Positions 8,975-17,977 are shown, counted from the first letter of the stretch. The stretch: 64,000 nucleotides of DNA from Streptomyces sp. CG1 (GCF_041080625.1 NZ_CP163518.1:5084001-5148000), one strand, 5' to 3'. Numbers and translations are program-made. The notes: a model not told the origin generated them from the sequence alone.

Positions 8975-8992
8975 AATCCCGTCAGGACCGCA
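8975..8992 (+). repeat. direct repeat of tRNA-Asp 3' end (att-like scar)
   Basis: The 18 bases AATCCCGTCAGGACCGCA are an exact copy of 8898 to 8915, the T-arm 3' side, acceptor strand and first bases after tRNA-Asp. A tRNA 3' end repeated downstream is what integrase-mediated insertion leaves behind; here only about 60 bases remain between the copies, so it would be an old excision or deletion scar. Confidence 0.6.
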
Positions 8993-8996
8993 TAGC

Positions 8997-9021
8997 GAAG
9001 GGCTCCCTCGTGGGGCCCTTC
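8997..9021. terminator. hairpin terminator with T-rich tail
   Basis: GAAGGGC / GCCCTTC stem followed by TTCTGTTT, directly after the tRNA 3' end copy. It may be the original tRNA terminator displaced by the small insertion between the two tRNA ends. Confidence 0.6.
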
Positions 9022-9121
9022 TTCTGTTTCGCTGCAGGCGCCCGTCATCTTGACGGCGTCACATTCCGTCGGTACCCAAGGACCAGGGCCCGCTCCCCTG
9101 TGCGGTCCACGGAGGTGGGGT

Positions 9122-9313
9122 ATGGCGGCATCGGCCAGGCATGAGACGCGAGCGCTGCTCCGGGCCCATCTGTCGGCCGCCTCGTCCTACCGGCATCTGA
9201 CCCGCCACTGCCCGATCTGTCATCACCTGCAGCGGCTGGCGATGGACGCCGGCTCACGGGTCCGGGAGACGGGCGAGGAGGACGTGGAGGACGAAAGTCC
9301 CCGCAGCGCGTGA
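9122..9313 (+). CDS. DUF6274 family small protein
   Basis: Protein of 63 residues starting at the ATG 9122, which has a strong ribosome binding site (GGAGGTG) seven bases upstream; longer starts in the frame lack one. The sequence HLSAASSYRHLTRHCPICHHL has a CxxC pair with nearby histidines that could bind a metal, and the C-terminal end is acidic. It matches what I remember of the Streptomyces-specific DUF6274 family, usually found beside bldC. Function unknown. Confidence 0.8.
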   Translation: MAASARHETRALLRAHLSAASSYRHLTRHCPICHHLQRLAMDAGSRVRETGEEDVEDESPRSA

Positions 9314-9773
9314 CCAGCGCCCGCTCCAACAGCCCACCCGGCGTGGCACGCTGGAACAGGTCGCTCCACTAGCGCACACATGCCGCCGGCAACAACCAGC
9401 CGGGCGTGTGACGGGAGTCACCGCATGAGTTTTTGAAAGGGCGGAACTTACCCCCGGCCTACAACTGGTCAATTTAATATGTGCAATTGCACCCCCCTCG
9501 GGGGTCACGCACAGCGGTTCCGACAGCCCTGCCCAGACTCCGACAAGGCCGCTCACAGAGGCGCACCCCACCCCCGACCAGCGCACAAAAAAGATCGCGC
9601 TGGACCCGGCGGAGTCCAGCGCGATCTACGACGCACCCTGTGTCGCTGCCTACAACGTTCTCTTCGGCTTGGGCGTGGGCCCTGTTGGGGCAGGTCCCGC
9701 GTCGCTTGGAGCTAGGGTTCCGGGCGCCTCGGCGGGTTGGGGGACCAGCCGTTTTGCCCGGTTATGGAGTTGT
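9314..9773. other. intergenic region between DUF6274 gene and bldC
   Basis: No gene seen in 460 bases. It contains an AT-rich patch (about 9461 to 9490, with TCAATTTAATATGTGCAATT) unusual for this DNA, and a strong hairpin at 9593 to 9626 listed separately. The part next to bldC is the long 3' untranslated region of bldC if the hairpin is its terminator. Confidence 0.6.
9593..9626 (-). terminator. probable bldC terminator
   Basis: Perfect 13-bp stem GATCGCGCTGGAC / GTCCAGCGCGATC. Read on the minus strand it is followed by GATC then six T residues, so it works as an intrinsic terminator for transcription coming from bldC about 150 bases away. Confidence 0.75.
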
Positions 9774-9980
9774 TCAGGCCTCGCTGCGCTGCTGCGGGAT
9801 GCCCGCGAGCAGAGCGCGGACCTCGGCCTCGCGGTAGCGGCGGTGCCCGCCGAGCGTGCGGATGGAAGTGAGCTTGCCGGCCTTCGCCCACCGCGTGACC
9901 GTCTTGGGGTCGACACGGAACATGGTGGCGACCTCAGCCGGGGTCAGCAGCGGCTCGGCATCAGGGGTGCGAGCGGTCAT
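9774..9980 (-). CDS. bldC: BldC, MerR-like developmental regulator
   Basis: A 68-residue protein consisting almost only of a MerR-type winged helix-turn-helix (LLTPAEVATMFRVDPKTVTR, then GKLTSIRTLGGHRRYREAEV). It is identical in layout to S. coelicolor BldC, which has no effector or coiled-coil domain and binds head-to-tail along direct repeats. BldC represses entry into development and sustains vegetative growth, acting on many developmental genes. A 540-base leader region with inverted repeats lies upstream. Confidence 0.97.
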   Translation of the reverse strand: MTARTPDAEPLLTPAEVATMFRVDPKTVTRWAKAGKLTSIRTLGGHRRYREAEVRALLAGIPQQRSEA

Positions 9981-10518
9981 GAGCGGCCTCCTCGGGAGAA
10001 CCGAACCTTCTCGGTTCTTTCCTCTAAATTCTGCACCTTGACCCGCGTTGCCCGAAATGGCGGACGCGAGTCGAGTCGGTTATAGGACGAACGGCTTGTC
10101 CTCGGCACTACAACTACACCATCTGTCCAGCCGCGTCGGCCAAACCGATGGAATTGCCCTCCCAGGTGTTCATCAGCGACGGATGCCGATGGACCATGCC
10201 ATAGCGGACAGTCACGCCACTGTGACGATCAGTCACAGGGCGATCAGGAGCCACCAGACCCCCCAAAGCGTGCAATGCTGAGATTCCGCCCAAGGTGGAG
10301 CATAGTTGGACGGACGAAGCCCTCCCCGGACTCCTTGTCCTATTTTGGCATGAGGGGCGGCAAGAGACGCAAGGGCCGCGTAAGTGCCGTCCGTCACCCT
10401 TGAGACAAAAGTCCAGATCGGGACCAACGTCCCTTCACGGGGTCAAGTGCCGTAGACCGTACGTCGTTCGGCGCCGTTCGAGCCGTGACGTAGGTCACTT
10501 TCCCGCGTTTAGGGAACG
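9981..10518. other. bldC upstream region with inverted repeats
   Basis: No gene seen in 538 bases. It holds the bldC promoter region. Two palindromes stand out: TGTGAC-N5-GTCACA at 10221 to 10237, overlapping a second GTCAC/GTGAC pair that begins at 10211, and GTGAC-N4-GTCAC at 10485 to 10498, which fits the published Streptomyces Crp pattern GTG-N6-GNCAC. No ORF here shows coding third-position bias. Confidence 0.5.
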
Positions 10519-11361
10519 TCAGTTCGCGGAACGCCGGTCCCGGACCGCCCGCCACCGCTCCACGAGCCGCACATAGGCCTCCCCGGCCGCCGCCCCGTCG
10601 CCCCGGCGCAGCGCCTCGATGCCGTCGGCCACGTCCGCCGCCGAGTGGTCGCCCTCCAGTTCGCCGGCCGGCAGCACATGCACCAGACCGCCGTAGTCCA
10701 GCTCCACCAGCGAGCGCGGGTGGAACTCCTCCAGCCAGCGGCCGACGTCCACCAGACCGTCGATCAGCGGGCTCTCCTCGACGGTGTCCTTCAGCGTGCG
10801 CAGCGCCCGCGCCACCCGCCGCCGGGCCTGCACCATGGGCGTGCGGTAGCGCAGCAGCGGCGGCACCTCGGCCGTGCCCTTCTCGTACCGCCGCTCCTCG
10901 TCGGAGACCAGCACGAACCAGTTCAGCGGCACCTGCCAGGTCGCCGTACGGATCCACGGGCGGGCGTCGGGGTTGCGCGCGAGCCAGCGCTCGTAGTCCT
11001 GGGCCGCCTGGCGGCGCACGACCGGGGGCAGCACCGCGTCCAGGACCGGCGCGGGCAGCTCCTCCGCCAGCTCGCCGAGCGCCTGCCAGCCGCGCAGCCG
11101 GGTGCGCCAGGGGCACACACAGACCACGCCGTCGACCTCCAGCACGAAGGCGTCGCTGCTCTCGTGCACCGGCACCGCGACCGGCGGGGTGGGCAGCAAG
11201 TCAGCCAGGGAGCGCCGCAGTTCGTCCTGGTAGGAGGGGCGGTCGGGGCGGCGGGCGTAACGCGCCCAGTGGCCGCGTTCCGGCTCTGGGAAGGCGCCCA
11301 GCGGCTCGTACACGCGCAGATACGCGGCATAGGGGACGACCACGGAGGACACCTTCGGCAC
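10519..11361 (-). CDS. conserved Streptomyces hypothetical protein
   Basis: Protein of 280 residues read from the GTG at 11361 ([20 protein letters not shown]), which has GGGAGG upstream; the frame is open further but without coding character. No transmembrane segment or known domain is visible. It is rich in Trp, Arg and Pro ([38 protein letters not shown]). I recall close orthologues at this place between bldC and vdh in other Streptomyces. Function unknown. Confidence 0.8.
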   Translation of the reverse strand: MPKVSSVVVPYAAYLRVYEPLGAFPEPERGHWARYARRPDRPSYQDELRRSLADLLPTPPVAVPVHESSDAFVLEVDGVVCVCPWRTRLRGWQALGELAEELPAPVLDAVLPPVVRRQAAQDYERWLARNPDARPWIRTATWQVPLNWFVLVSDEERRYEKGTAEVPPLLRYRTPMVQARRRVARALRTLKDTVEESPLIDGLVDVGRWLEEFHPRSLVELDYGGLVHVLPAGELEGDHSAADVADGIEALRRGDGAAAGEAYVRLVERWRAVRDRRSAN

Positions 11362-11573
11362 GCCTGCTCCCTCCCCACCGGGCCCGGCTCGAAAACCGCT
11401 GCAAAACCACTGCAAATCGTCCCACGGACATGCGTGCACGAACGGCGCGCGAGAGTGATCCTGAACACTGCACGGATGGTGGTCGTACCGAGGCTCTACG
11501 CTCAGGGCACGGCGCCCCGCCACCCGTACGGGGTCCGTCCCCACTCGCCGCTATTTACACAGGAGTCACCACA

Positions 11574-12680
11574 GTGACCGACGTAACCGGCGCACCTGCT
11601 GATGTCCTGCACACCCTGTTCCACTCGGACCAGGGAGGACACGAGCAGGTCGTGCTCTGCCAGGATCGCGCCAGCGGCCTCAAGGCCGTGATCGCCATCC
11701 ACTCCACCGCCCTGGGCCCGGCCCTCGGCGGCACGCGCTTCTACCCGTACGCCACCGAGGCCGAGGCCGTCGCCGACGCCCTCAACCTCGCGCGCGGGAT
11801 GTCGTACAAGAACGCCATGGCCGGCCTGGACCACGGCGGTGGCAAAGCCGTGATCATCGGCGACCCGGAGCGCGACAAGACCGAGGAACTGCTGCTCGCC
11901 TACGGCCGGATGGTCGCCTCGCTCGGCGGGCGCTACGTCACCGCGTGCGACGTCGGCACCTACGTCGCCGACATGGACGTCGTGGCCCGCGAGTGCCGCT
12001 GGACCACCGGCCGCTCCCCCGAGAACGGCGGCGCCGGCGACTCCTCCGTGCTCACCGCGTTCGGCGTCTACCAGGGCATGCGCGCCTCCGCCCAGCACCT
12101 GTGGGGCGACCCCTCGCTGCGCGGCCGCAAGGTCGGCATCGCGGGCGTCGGCAAGGTCGGCCACCACCTGGTGAAGCACCTGCGCGACGAGGGCGCCGAG
12201 GTCGTCGTCACGGACGTGCGCACGGACGCTGTCCAGCGGATCCTCGAGCAGTACCCAGCGGGCGTGACGGCGGTCGCCGACACCGAGGCCCTGATCCGGG
12301 TGGAGGGGCTGGACATCTACGCCCCCTGCGCACTCGGCGGCGCGCTGAACGACGACTCCGTCCCGGTGCTCACCGCCAAGGTGGTGTGCGGCGCGGCCAA
12401 CAACCAGCTCGCGCACCCGGGTGTGGAGAAGGACCTCGCCGACCGCGGCATCCTGTACGCGCCGGACTATGTGGTGAACGCCGGCGGAGTCATCCAGGTG
12501 GCCGACGAACTGCACGGGTTCGACTTCGACCGGTGCAGGGCGAAGGCGGCGAAGATCTTCGACACCACGCTGGCCATATTCGCACGTGCGAAGGAAGACG
12601 GGATTCCGCCGGCCGCCGCGGCCGACCGGATCGCCGAGCAGCGCATGGCCGAGGCCCGCGCGGGACGCACCGCACACTGA
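11574..12680 (+). CDS. vdh: valine (branched-chain amino acid) dehydrogenase
   Basis: NAD-dependent oxidative deaminase of the Glu/Leu/Phe/Val dehydrogenase family, converting valine and related amino acids to 2-oxo acids; it feeds branched-chain acyl-CoA precursors to fatty acids and polyketides. The 368-residue protein has the catalytic region [11 protein letters not shown] and [18 protein letters not shown] with the active-site Lys, and a Rossmann dinucleotide site ([12 protein letters not shown]). The start is a GTG with AGGAG eight bases upstream. It is divergent from the hypothetical gene, so the 212-base gap holds both promoters. The sequence agrees with the S. coelicolor Vdh I remember. 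Confidence 0.96.
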   Translation: MTDVTGAPADVLHTLFHSDQGGHEQVVLCQDRASGLKAVIAIHSTALGPALGGTRFYPYATEAEAVADALNLARGMSYKNAMAGLDHGGGKAVIIGDPERDKTEELLLAYGRMVASLGGRYVTACDVGTYVADMDVVARECRWTTGRSPENGGAGDSSVLTAFGVYQGMRASAQHLWGDPSLRGRKVGIAGVGKVGHHLVKHLRDEGAEVVVTDVRTDAVQRILEQYPAGVTAVADTEALIRVEGLDIYAPCALGGALNDDSVPVLTAKVVCGAANNQLAHPGVEKDLADRGILYAPDYVVNAGGVIQVADELHGFDFDRCRAKAAKIFDTTLAIFARAKEDGIPPAAAADRIAEQRMAEARAGRTAH

Positions 12681-12971
12681 CCCGATCGCACACGTGAGCG
12701 GTACCCGTCGGCGGGAACTTAGAGAGAACTCTCACTTCCACCGGCGGGTCGTTCCCCGATAAGTGGTTAAAATCGCCATTGACCAGCGAGGACAGGGCGC
12801 CTCGAAGGTCCTGTGCACACGCGCGTGGTGCGGGCGACGTACCGTATGGGCGCGGGCTCAGGTACCGTGGAAGCCCTACGGACCGGCCTCTCCACGGAGG
12901 GTCCGTTCCGGATCATGAACGCGTGTCAGACTCTGGGGCCGTTGAGCCCCTGTCACCGAGGGGGTCGAGCC

Positions 12972-13229
12972 ATGGGGCGCGGCCGGGCCAAGGCCAAGCA
13001 GACAAAGGTCGCCCGCCAGCTGAAGTACAACAGCGGTGGGACTGACCTGTCACGTCTGGCCAGTGAACTGGGCGCATCGACTTCGAGCCAGCCGCCGAAC
13101 GGCGAGCCGTTCGAGGACGATGAGAACGACGAGGACGATCTCTACTCTCGTTACGCCGACCTCTACGAGGACGACGACGAGGAAGAGGACGACAAGGATC
13201 CTCACCAACAGCACCGTCGCGGCGCTTGA
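12972..13229 (+). CDS. DUF3073 domain protein
   Basis: Small 85-residue acidic protein typical of actinobacteria: a basic N-terminus (MGRGRAKAKQTKVARQLKY) followed by SGGTDLSRLASELG and a highly acidic tail (DENDEDDLYSRYADLYED). This layout is the DUF3073 family. Start chosen at the ATG that begins the conserved MGRGRAKAKQ motif. Located between vdh and the converging purM, and closed by the terminator at 13246. Function unknown. Confidence 0.88.
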   Translation: MGRGRAKAKQTKVARQLKYNSGGTDLSRLASELGASTSSQPPNGEPFEDDENDEDDLYSRYADLYEDDDEEEDDKDPHQQHRRGA

Positions 13230-13245
13230 CCTTGCAGTGACCAGT

Positions 13246-13272
13246 CCGGTCGGTGGCAGAGCCACCGACCGG
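13246..13272 (+). terminator. terminator between DUF3073 gene and purM
   Basis: Perfect 12-bp stem CCGGTCGGTGGC / GCCACCGACCGG, loop AGA, followed by TTTCTGTG. It serves the plus-strand gene and may also stop transcription from converging purM. Confidence 0.85.
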
Positions 13273-13307
13273 TTTCTGTGCTGTCGACACGGTCACCGCA
13301 CGCCGTA

Positions 13308-14381
13308 TCAGGCGGAGTAGTCCCCGACCAGCTCGGCGCCGGTCTCCTTCGTGCCCCGGTCCGTGATCTCGCCGGCCACCCATGCCTCGACACCACGGTC
13401 GGCCAGGGTCGCGAGCGCCACCTCGGTGGACTCCGCGGGGACGATCGCCATCATGCCGACGCCCATGTTCAGGGTCTTCTCCAGCTCCAGGCGCTCGACG
13501 CTCCCGGTCCGGCCGACCAGGTCGAAGATCGCGCCCGGGGTCCAGGTGGAGCGGTCGACCGTGGCGTGCAGCGTGTCCGGGATCACCCGGGCCAGGTTGG
13601 CCGCGAGGCCGCCGCCGGTGATGTGCGAGAACGCGTGCACCAGGGTGGTGCGGGTCAGCGCCAGGCAGTCCAGCGAGTAGATCTTGGTGGGCTCCAGCAG
13701 TTCCTCGCCGAGGCTGCGGCCCAGCTCGGCGACCTCTGCCTCCAGGGCGAGGCCGGCGCGGTCCAGCAGGACGTGCCGGACCAGGGAGTACCCGTTCGAG
13801 TGAAGCCCGGAGGACGCCATGGCGATCACCGCGTCACCCTTACGGATGCGATCCGCGCCGAGCAGCCGGTCGGCCTCCACGACGCCCGTACCGGCACCGG
13901 CGACGTCGAAGTCGTCCGCGCCCAGCAGGCCCGGGTGCTCGGCCGTCTCGCCGCCCACCAGGGCACACCCGGCGAGCACACAGCCCTCCGCGATGCCCTT
14001 CACGATCGCCGCGACGCGCTCGGGGTGGACCTTGCCGACGCAGATGTAGTCCGTCATGAACAGCGGCTCGGCACCGCACACCACGATGTCGTCCATGACC
14101 ATGGCGACCAGGTCGTGGCCGATGGTGTCGTAGACGCCCATACGGCGGGCGATGTCGACCTTCGTGCCGACGCCGTCCGTGGCGGAGGCGAGCAGCGGGC
14201 GCTCGTAGCGCTTGAGGGCGGAGGCATCGAAGAGCCCGGCGAAGCCGCCGAGACCGCCGAGGACCTCGGGGCGCTGGGTCTTCTTCACCCACTCCTTCAT
14301 CAGCTCTACGGCGCGGTCGCCCGCCTCGATGTCGACACCGGCAGCCGCGTAGGAAGCACCGGTGGAACGGCTCTCAGACAT
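13308..14381 (-). CDS. purM: phosphoribosylformylglycinamidine cyclo-ligase
   Basis: AIR synthetase, step five of purine synthesis, closing FGAM to aminoimidazole ribotide with ATP. The 357-residue protein shows the PurM family motifs: SYAAAGVDIEAGDRAV, LLASATDGVGTKVDIA, the metal/ATP region MVMDDIVVCGAEPLF, GGETAEHPG and the C-terminal HITGGGLAANLARV and MGVGMMAIV. It starts with an ATG and lies 35 bases downstream of purF, in operon with it. Confidence 0.97.
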   Translation of the reverse strand: MSESRSTGASYAAAGVDIEAGDRAVELMKEWVKKTQRPEVLGGLGGFAGLFDASALKRYERPLLASATDGVGTKVDIARRMGVYDTIGHDLVAMVMDDIVVCGAEPLFMTDYICVGKVHPERVAAIVKGIAEGCVLAGCALVGGETAEHPGLLGADDFDVAGAGTGVVEADRLLGADRIRKGDAVIAMASSGLHSNGYSLVRHVLLDRAGLALEAEVAELGRSLGEELLEPTKIYSLDCLALTRTTLVHAFSHITGGGLAANLARVIPDTLHATVDRSTWTPGAIFDLVGRTGSVERLELEKTLNMGVGMMAIVPAESTEVALATLADRGVEAWVAGEITDRGTKETGAELVGDYSA

Positions 14382-14415
14382 TGCCTGGGATCTTTCGGGT
14401 TGGTTTCTACGAGGC

Positions 14416-15945
14416 TTACGGGCGACGGATCGCGTCGGCCGCGGCCGTGGCGGCGGGACCGGCGGCCAGCTCGGTCTCCAGCAGCTGCTTGCCGAGCAGC
14501 TCGGGGTCCGGCAGCTCCATCGGGTACTCGCCGTCGAAGCAGGCGCGGCACAGGTTCGGCTTGGCGATGGTGGTCGCCTCGATCATGCCGTCGATGGAGA
14601 TGTACGCGAGCGAGTCGGCGCCGAGGCTGGTGCCGATCTCCTCGATGGTCATGCCGTTGGCGATCAGCTCCGCGCGCGTGGCGAAGTCGATGCCGAAGAA
14701 GCAGGGCCACTTCACGGGGGGAGAGGAGATCCGGATGTGGACCTCGGCCGCGCCGGCCTCGCGCAGCATCCGCACCAGGGCCCGCTGGGTGTTGCCGCGC
14801 ACGATCGAGTCGTCGACGACGACCAGGCGCTTGCCCTTGATGACTTCCTTCAACGGGTTCAGCTTCAGGCGGATGCCGAGCTGGCGGATGGTCTGCGAGG
14901 GCTGGATGAAGGTCCGGCCGACGTAGGCGTTCTTCACCAGGCCCGCGCCGAAGGGGATGCCGGAGGCCTCCGCGTAGCCGATGGCGGCCGGGGTGCCGGA
15001 CTCCGGGGTGGCTATGACCAGGTCGGCCTCGACCGGGGCCTCCTTGGCGAGCCGCCGGCCCATCTCCACGCGGGAGAGGTACACGTTCCGGCCGGCGATG
15101 TCGGTGTCCGGGCGGGCCAGGTACACATACTCGAAGACACAGCCCTTCGGCTTCGCTTCTGCGAATCGGGAGCTGCGCAGACCGTTCTCGTCGACGGCGA
15201 TGAACTCGCCCGGCTCGATCTCCCGCACGAAGCTCGCGCCGGTGATGTCCAGGGCGGCGGTCTCGGAGGCGACCACCCAGCCACGCTCCAGGCGGCCGAG
15301 GACCAGCGGGCGGATGCCCTGCGGGTCACGGGCGGCGTAGAGGGTGTGCTCGTCCATGAAGACGAGGGAGAAGGCGCCGCGCACCTTCGGGAGCACCGCG
15401 TGGGCGGCCTCCTCGATGGTCAGCGGCTTGCCGTCCTCGTCGACCTGGGCGGCCAGCAGGGCCGTCAGCAGGTCGGTGTCGTTGGTGGCCGCGACCCGGC
15501 TGGAGCGGCTGTTGTTGTCGTTCGGCAGGTCGGCGACCATCTCGGCGAGCTGGGCCGTGTTGACCAGGTTGCCGTTGTGGCCGAGCGCGATCGAGCCGTG
15601 CGCGGTGGCACGGAACGTCGGCTGGGCGTTCTCCCACACGGAGGCGCCGGTGGTCGAGTAGCGGGCGTGTCCGACCGCGATATGACCCTGGAGCGAACCG
15701 AGCGAGGTCTCGTCGAAGACCTGGGAGACCAGGCCCATGTCCTTGAAGACGAGGATCTGGGAGCCGTTGCTGACCGCGATTCCCGCGGATTCCTGACCCC
15801 GGTGCTGGAGGGCGTAGAGCCCGAAGTACGTGAGCTTTGCGACCTCTTCACCCGGAGCCCAGACGCCGAAGACGCCGCAAGCGTCCTGGGGGCCCTTCTC
15901 GCCGGGAAGCAGATCGTGATTGAGTCGACCGTCACCACGTGGCAC
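14416..15945 (-). CDS. purF: amidophosphoribosyltransferase
   Basis: First enzyme of purine synthesis, making phosphoribosylamine from PRPP and glutamine. Class II glutamine amidotransferase domain with the nucleophile at Cys-23 (PQDACGVFGVW), exposed after removal of a 22-residue propeptide, then HRGQESAG, HARYSTTG and GHNGNLVN. The phosphoribosyltransferase domain carries the PRPP loop VVVDDSIVRGNT. Cysteines in the C-terminal half (PCFFGID, NLCRACFDGEYP) fit an iron-sulfur cluster type PurF. Start is a GTG. Upstream of purM in a two-gene operon. Confidence 0.97.
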   Translation of the reverse strand: MPRGDGRLNHDLLPGEKGPQDACGVFGVWAPGEEVAKLTYFGLYALQHRGQESAGIAVSNGSQILVFKDMGLVSQVFDETSLGSLQGHIAVGHARYSTTGASVWENAQPTFRATAHGSIALGHNGNLVNTAQLAEMVADLPNDNNSRSSRVAATNDTDLLTALLAAQVDEDGKPLTIEEAAHAVLPKVRGAFSLVFMDEHTLYAARDPQGIRPLVLGRLERGWVVASETAALDITGASFVREIEPGEFIAVDENGLRSSRFAEAKPKGCVFEYVYLARPDTDIAGRNVYLSRVEMGRRLAKEAPVEADLVIATPESGTPAAIGYAEASGIPFGAGLVKNAYVGRTFIQPSQTIRQLGIRLKLNPLKEVIKGKRLVVVDDSIVRGNTQRALVRMLREAGAAEVHIRISSPPVKWPCFFGIDFATRAELIANGMTIEEIGTSLGADSLAYISIDGMIEATTIAKPNLCRACFDGEYPMELPDPELLGKQLLETELAAGPAATAAADAIRRP

Positions 15946-16193
15946 GCCACCGAGTGTAGGCGAGGTCGACCACTGGTCCGAATTGGGGATACGTGCTTCT
16001 AACGGATGACCTGGTGTCGATCTCCTTGTTGTTTTCCTCGTTTACGCTGGTCAGCCAAGGTGTTTATGACTTTCGGGCGGACGCACGGGGCCTGCGGTAC
16101 GGCGGTCACGGACCCGTTCGGGGCGTGCCCGAGTGAGGCGTCGCACATCATTCGGGCGTACGGCGGGTGATCATCCGGGCGCGCCGCACGTGA
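15946..16193. other. purF upstream region
   Basis: No gene seen. AT-rich stretch near 16020 to 16065 (TCCTTGTTGTTTTCCTCGTT on the plus strand) is a likely promoter region for the purF-purM operon. Three short CATTCGGGC or ATCATTCGG repeats occur at 16149 to 16201, next to the end of the META gene. Confidence 0.4.
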
Positions 16194-16646
16194 TCATTCG
16201 GCGCTGCGGCTGAGCTGGATGCGGTCGCCGGCGCCGTCGGTGAGCGTCAGCTTCCCGGCGTCGGCCTTGGCGACCAGCGTGCCGGTGGTCAGGGCCCGGG
16301 AGAGGGCACGCTCGAAGGCCATCCGGTCCGGGGCGCAGGCCATCCTGGTCGTGCGCAGGGCGCCGAAGGTGATGTGGTCGCCGTGGACCGTGGCCCGGGC
16401 GCTGAACTGGTTGCAGCCGAGGTTCCCGGCCGCGGTGCCGTCCTCATCGATGCGGAGGTGGGCGGCGGCGGGTGCGTGCCGGGTCGTACCGGTGACGGTG
16501 AGGCTGTCGACCCGCCAGTCGACGCCGGTCACGGGCTGCTGGACGCTCACCGATCCACTGTCCGCCTTTCCGGTGCCACAGGCCACCGCGAGCGGGACGA
16601 GCCCGGCGGCCACCGTCAGGATCATGCGCTGCTTGTACCGGTTCAT
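16194..16646 (-). CDS. META domain lipoprotein
   Basis: Predicted 150-residue lipoprotein: signal MILTVAAGLVPLAVACG with a lipobox-like VAC, then a META/HslJ-type domain (GTAAGNLGCNQFSARATV, then ITFGALRTTRMACAP). The conserved GCNxF and the second Cys in TRMACAP are hallmarks of the family and may form a disulfide. In other bacteria these domains are linked to heat-shock or antibiotic stress proteins, but a molecular role is not established. ATG start; it lies 60 bases from the preceding same-strand gene. Confidence 0.88.
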   Translation of the reverse strand: MNRYKQRMILTVAAGLVPLAVACGTGKADSGSVSVQQPVTGVDWRVDSLTVTGTTRHAPAAAHLRIDEDGTAAGNLGCNQFSARATVHGDHITFGALRTTRMACAPDRMAFERALSRALTTGTLVAKADAGKLTLTDGAGDRIQLSRSAE

Positions 16647-16706
16647 GCCGGTTCGACGGCCCGGCGGTACAGCTGGTTCCGCTACCGGTTCGCTACGACG
16701 GGTTCG

Positions 16707-17504
16707 CTACGACATCAGCGGCAGCAGCCCCCCGATGTCCGCCCGCTCCCCGCTGGCGCTCACCTTGGCCTCCTCCACGGCGTCCTTCCAGCTCACGCGC
16801 CCGGCGGCGAGCCGGATCCACGTCAGCGGGTCGGTCTCGACGACGTTGGGCGGGGTGCCGCGGGTGTGCCGGGGCCCCTCGACGCACTGCACGACGGCGT
16901 ACGGCGGCACGCGCACCTCGGTGGAGCCGCCGGGCGCCTTCGCGGCGAGGGCGTCGGCGAGCAGCCGGGTGGCGGCGGCCAGGGCCTGGCGGTCGTACGG
17001 CACCTGAAGGCCGGGCACCGCGGCGTTGAGGTCGTCGGTGTGGACGACGAGTTCGACGGCGCGGGTGACCAGGTAGTCGTCCAGGGGCAGCGCACCCGCA
17101 TTGGTCTCCAGCAGCCGGCCGCCGGAGTGCTCGGCGAGGAGGGCGCGCAGGGACGCGTCGACGTCCGCGAGATAGGCGCCGAGGTCGGGCTGGTCCGCGG
17201 CGAGGCCGCGGGTGAACTCGTCGATGGCGGAGGCGCTCGCGGCCGTGGCGAAGGGCCACTGGACGACCGTCACGTCCTGCTTCGGCGGCGCCGGCCGATC
17301 GAGGGCACGGTGCACGGCGGTCACCGCCATGCCGATGTGCGCGATCAGATCCCGTACGGTCCACCCGCCGAGCCGCGTGGGCAGGGCAAGCTGCTCGGGG
17401 GCGAGCCCGCGCACGGCCTCCCGCACATTGCCGAGCTGGGCGAGAACGGCGGCGCGGGTCTTGGCGGGGTCGTAGCTGCGGGCGCGCTTCTTGGCCGGGG
17501 GCAT
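16707..17504 (-). CDS. maleylpyruvate isomerase family / SCP2 sterol-carrier protein
   Basis: Protein of 265 residues with an N-terminal DinB-like MDMPI fold (GGWTVRDLIAHIGMAVTAVH, where the His is a usual metal ligand, and ELVVHTDDLNAAV) and a C-terminal SCP2-like region (WIRLAAGRVSWKDAVEEAKV and SGERADIGGLLPLM). This pair is common in actinobacterial mycothiol-dependent enzymes. The substrate is unknown. Basic N-terminal tail KKRARSYDP. The gene follows closely the end of a minus-strand frame at 17515. Confidence 0.85.
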   Translation of the reverse strand: MPPAKKRARSYDPAKTRAAVLAQLGNVREAVRGLAPEQLALPTRLGGWTVRDLIAHIGMAVTAVHRALDRPAPPKQDVTVVQWPFATAASASAIDEFTRGLAADQPDLGAYLADVDASLRALLAEHSGGRLLETNAGALPLDDYLVTRAVELVVHTDDLNAAVPGLQVPYDRQALAAATRLLADALAAKAPGGSTEVRVPPYAVVQCVEGPRHTRGTPPNVVETDPLTWIRLAAGRVSWKDAVEEAKVSASGERADIGGLLPLMS

Positions 17505-17514
17505 GGCGGTGAGC

Positions 17515-17769
17515 CTATGCCTTCACGGCGTAGCCGCTCAGGCCGTTTTCCACCGGGCCGAAAGCGCGGCGCGCCCAGTCGATCGGCTGGCCGATCGCCT
17601 CCCGGGCCGTGCGGGGCAGCGGGGCGGGCGGGCTGATGAGCGTGACGACGGTGGTGATCGCCCAGCGCAAGGGGCCCGGCAACACGAAGGACAAGGGCGC
17701 CGGTACGGGCGGGATCGTCGCGGGCGCCTGTATGACGACGGCCGGCCCCTGGCTCGGCGGCTTCGTCAC
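17515..17769 (-). CDS. C-terminal gene fragment or short hypothetical protein
   Basis: Minus-strand frame ending ten bases before the MDMPI gene. From about 17695 to its stop it has strong coding third-position bias (RWAITTVVTLISPPAPLPR, then REAIGQPIDWARRAFGPVEN). Upstream of about 17695 the opposite strand instead encodes part of a transporter, so I read this as the 3' end of a gene broken at that point. I do not recognise the family. Confidence 0.35.
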   Translation of the reverse strand: MTKPPSQGPAVVIQAPATIPPVPAPLSFVLPGPLRWAITTVVTLISPPAPLPRTAREAIGQPIDWARRAFGPVENGLSGYAVKA

Positions 17770-17890
17770 CGACCGCGCGAGCTGGCGCTGAGCCTTCTAC
17801 GTCAACCTGCCGCTCGGCATCGCCGCCCTCGCCGCCGCGTTCCCCGCCGCGCTGCTCCTGGTCACCGAGTGGGACGGCAAGCAGTACGCC
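17690..17890 (+). pseudogene. remnant of DHA2-type MFS drug transporter
   Basis: Plus-strand reading gives TAGPWLGGFVTDRASWR, stop, AFYVNLPLGIAALAAAF, then LLLVTEWDGKQYAW. This matches the TM5-TM6 region of EmrB/QacA-type exporters, where GPLLGGF..SWRW-FYVNLPLG is conserved. The stop at 17789 to 17791 is TGA where the family has Trp (TGG). Both ends of the gene are missing, so it is a decayed internal fragment. Confidence 0.6.
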
Positions 17891-17977
17891 TGGGTTCTTG
17901 TGCGGGGCGGGGGTGGTGGCGCTGCCTCTGGGACGCGGCAGAACCCGGCCGACCGGCGCGTGAGGAGGAACTTGGAT

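Noticed and set aside
10221..10237. TGTGAC-N5-GTCACA as a classical E. coli-type CRP site
   Set aside because: Spacing between TGTGA and TCACA is seven bases instead of six, so it fits neither the E. coli nor the Streptomyces Crp pattern exactly; kept only as an inverted repeat.
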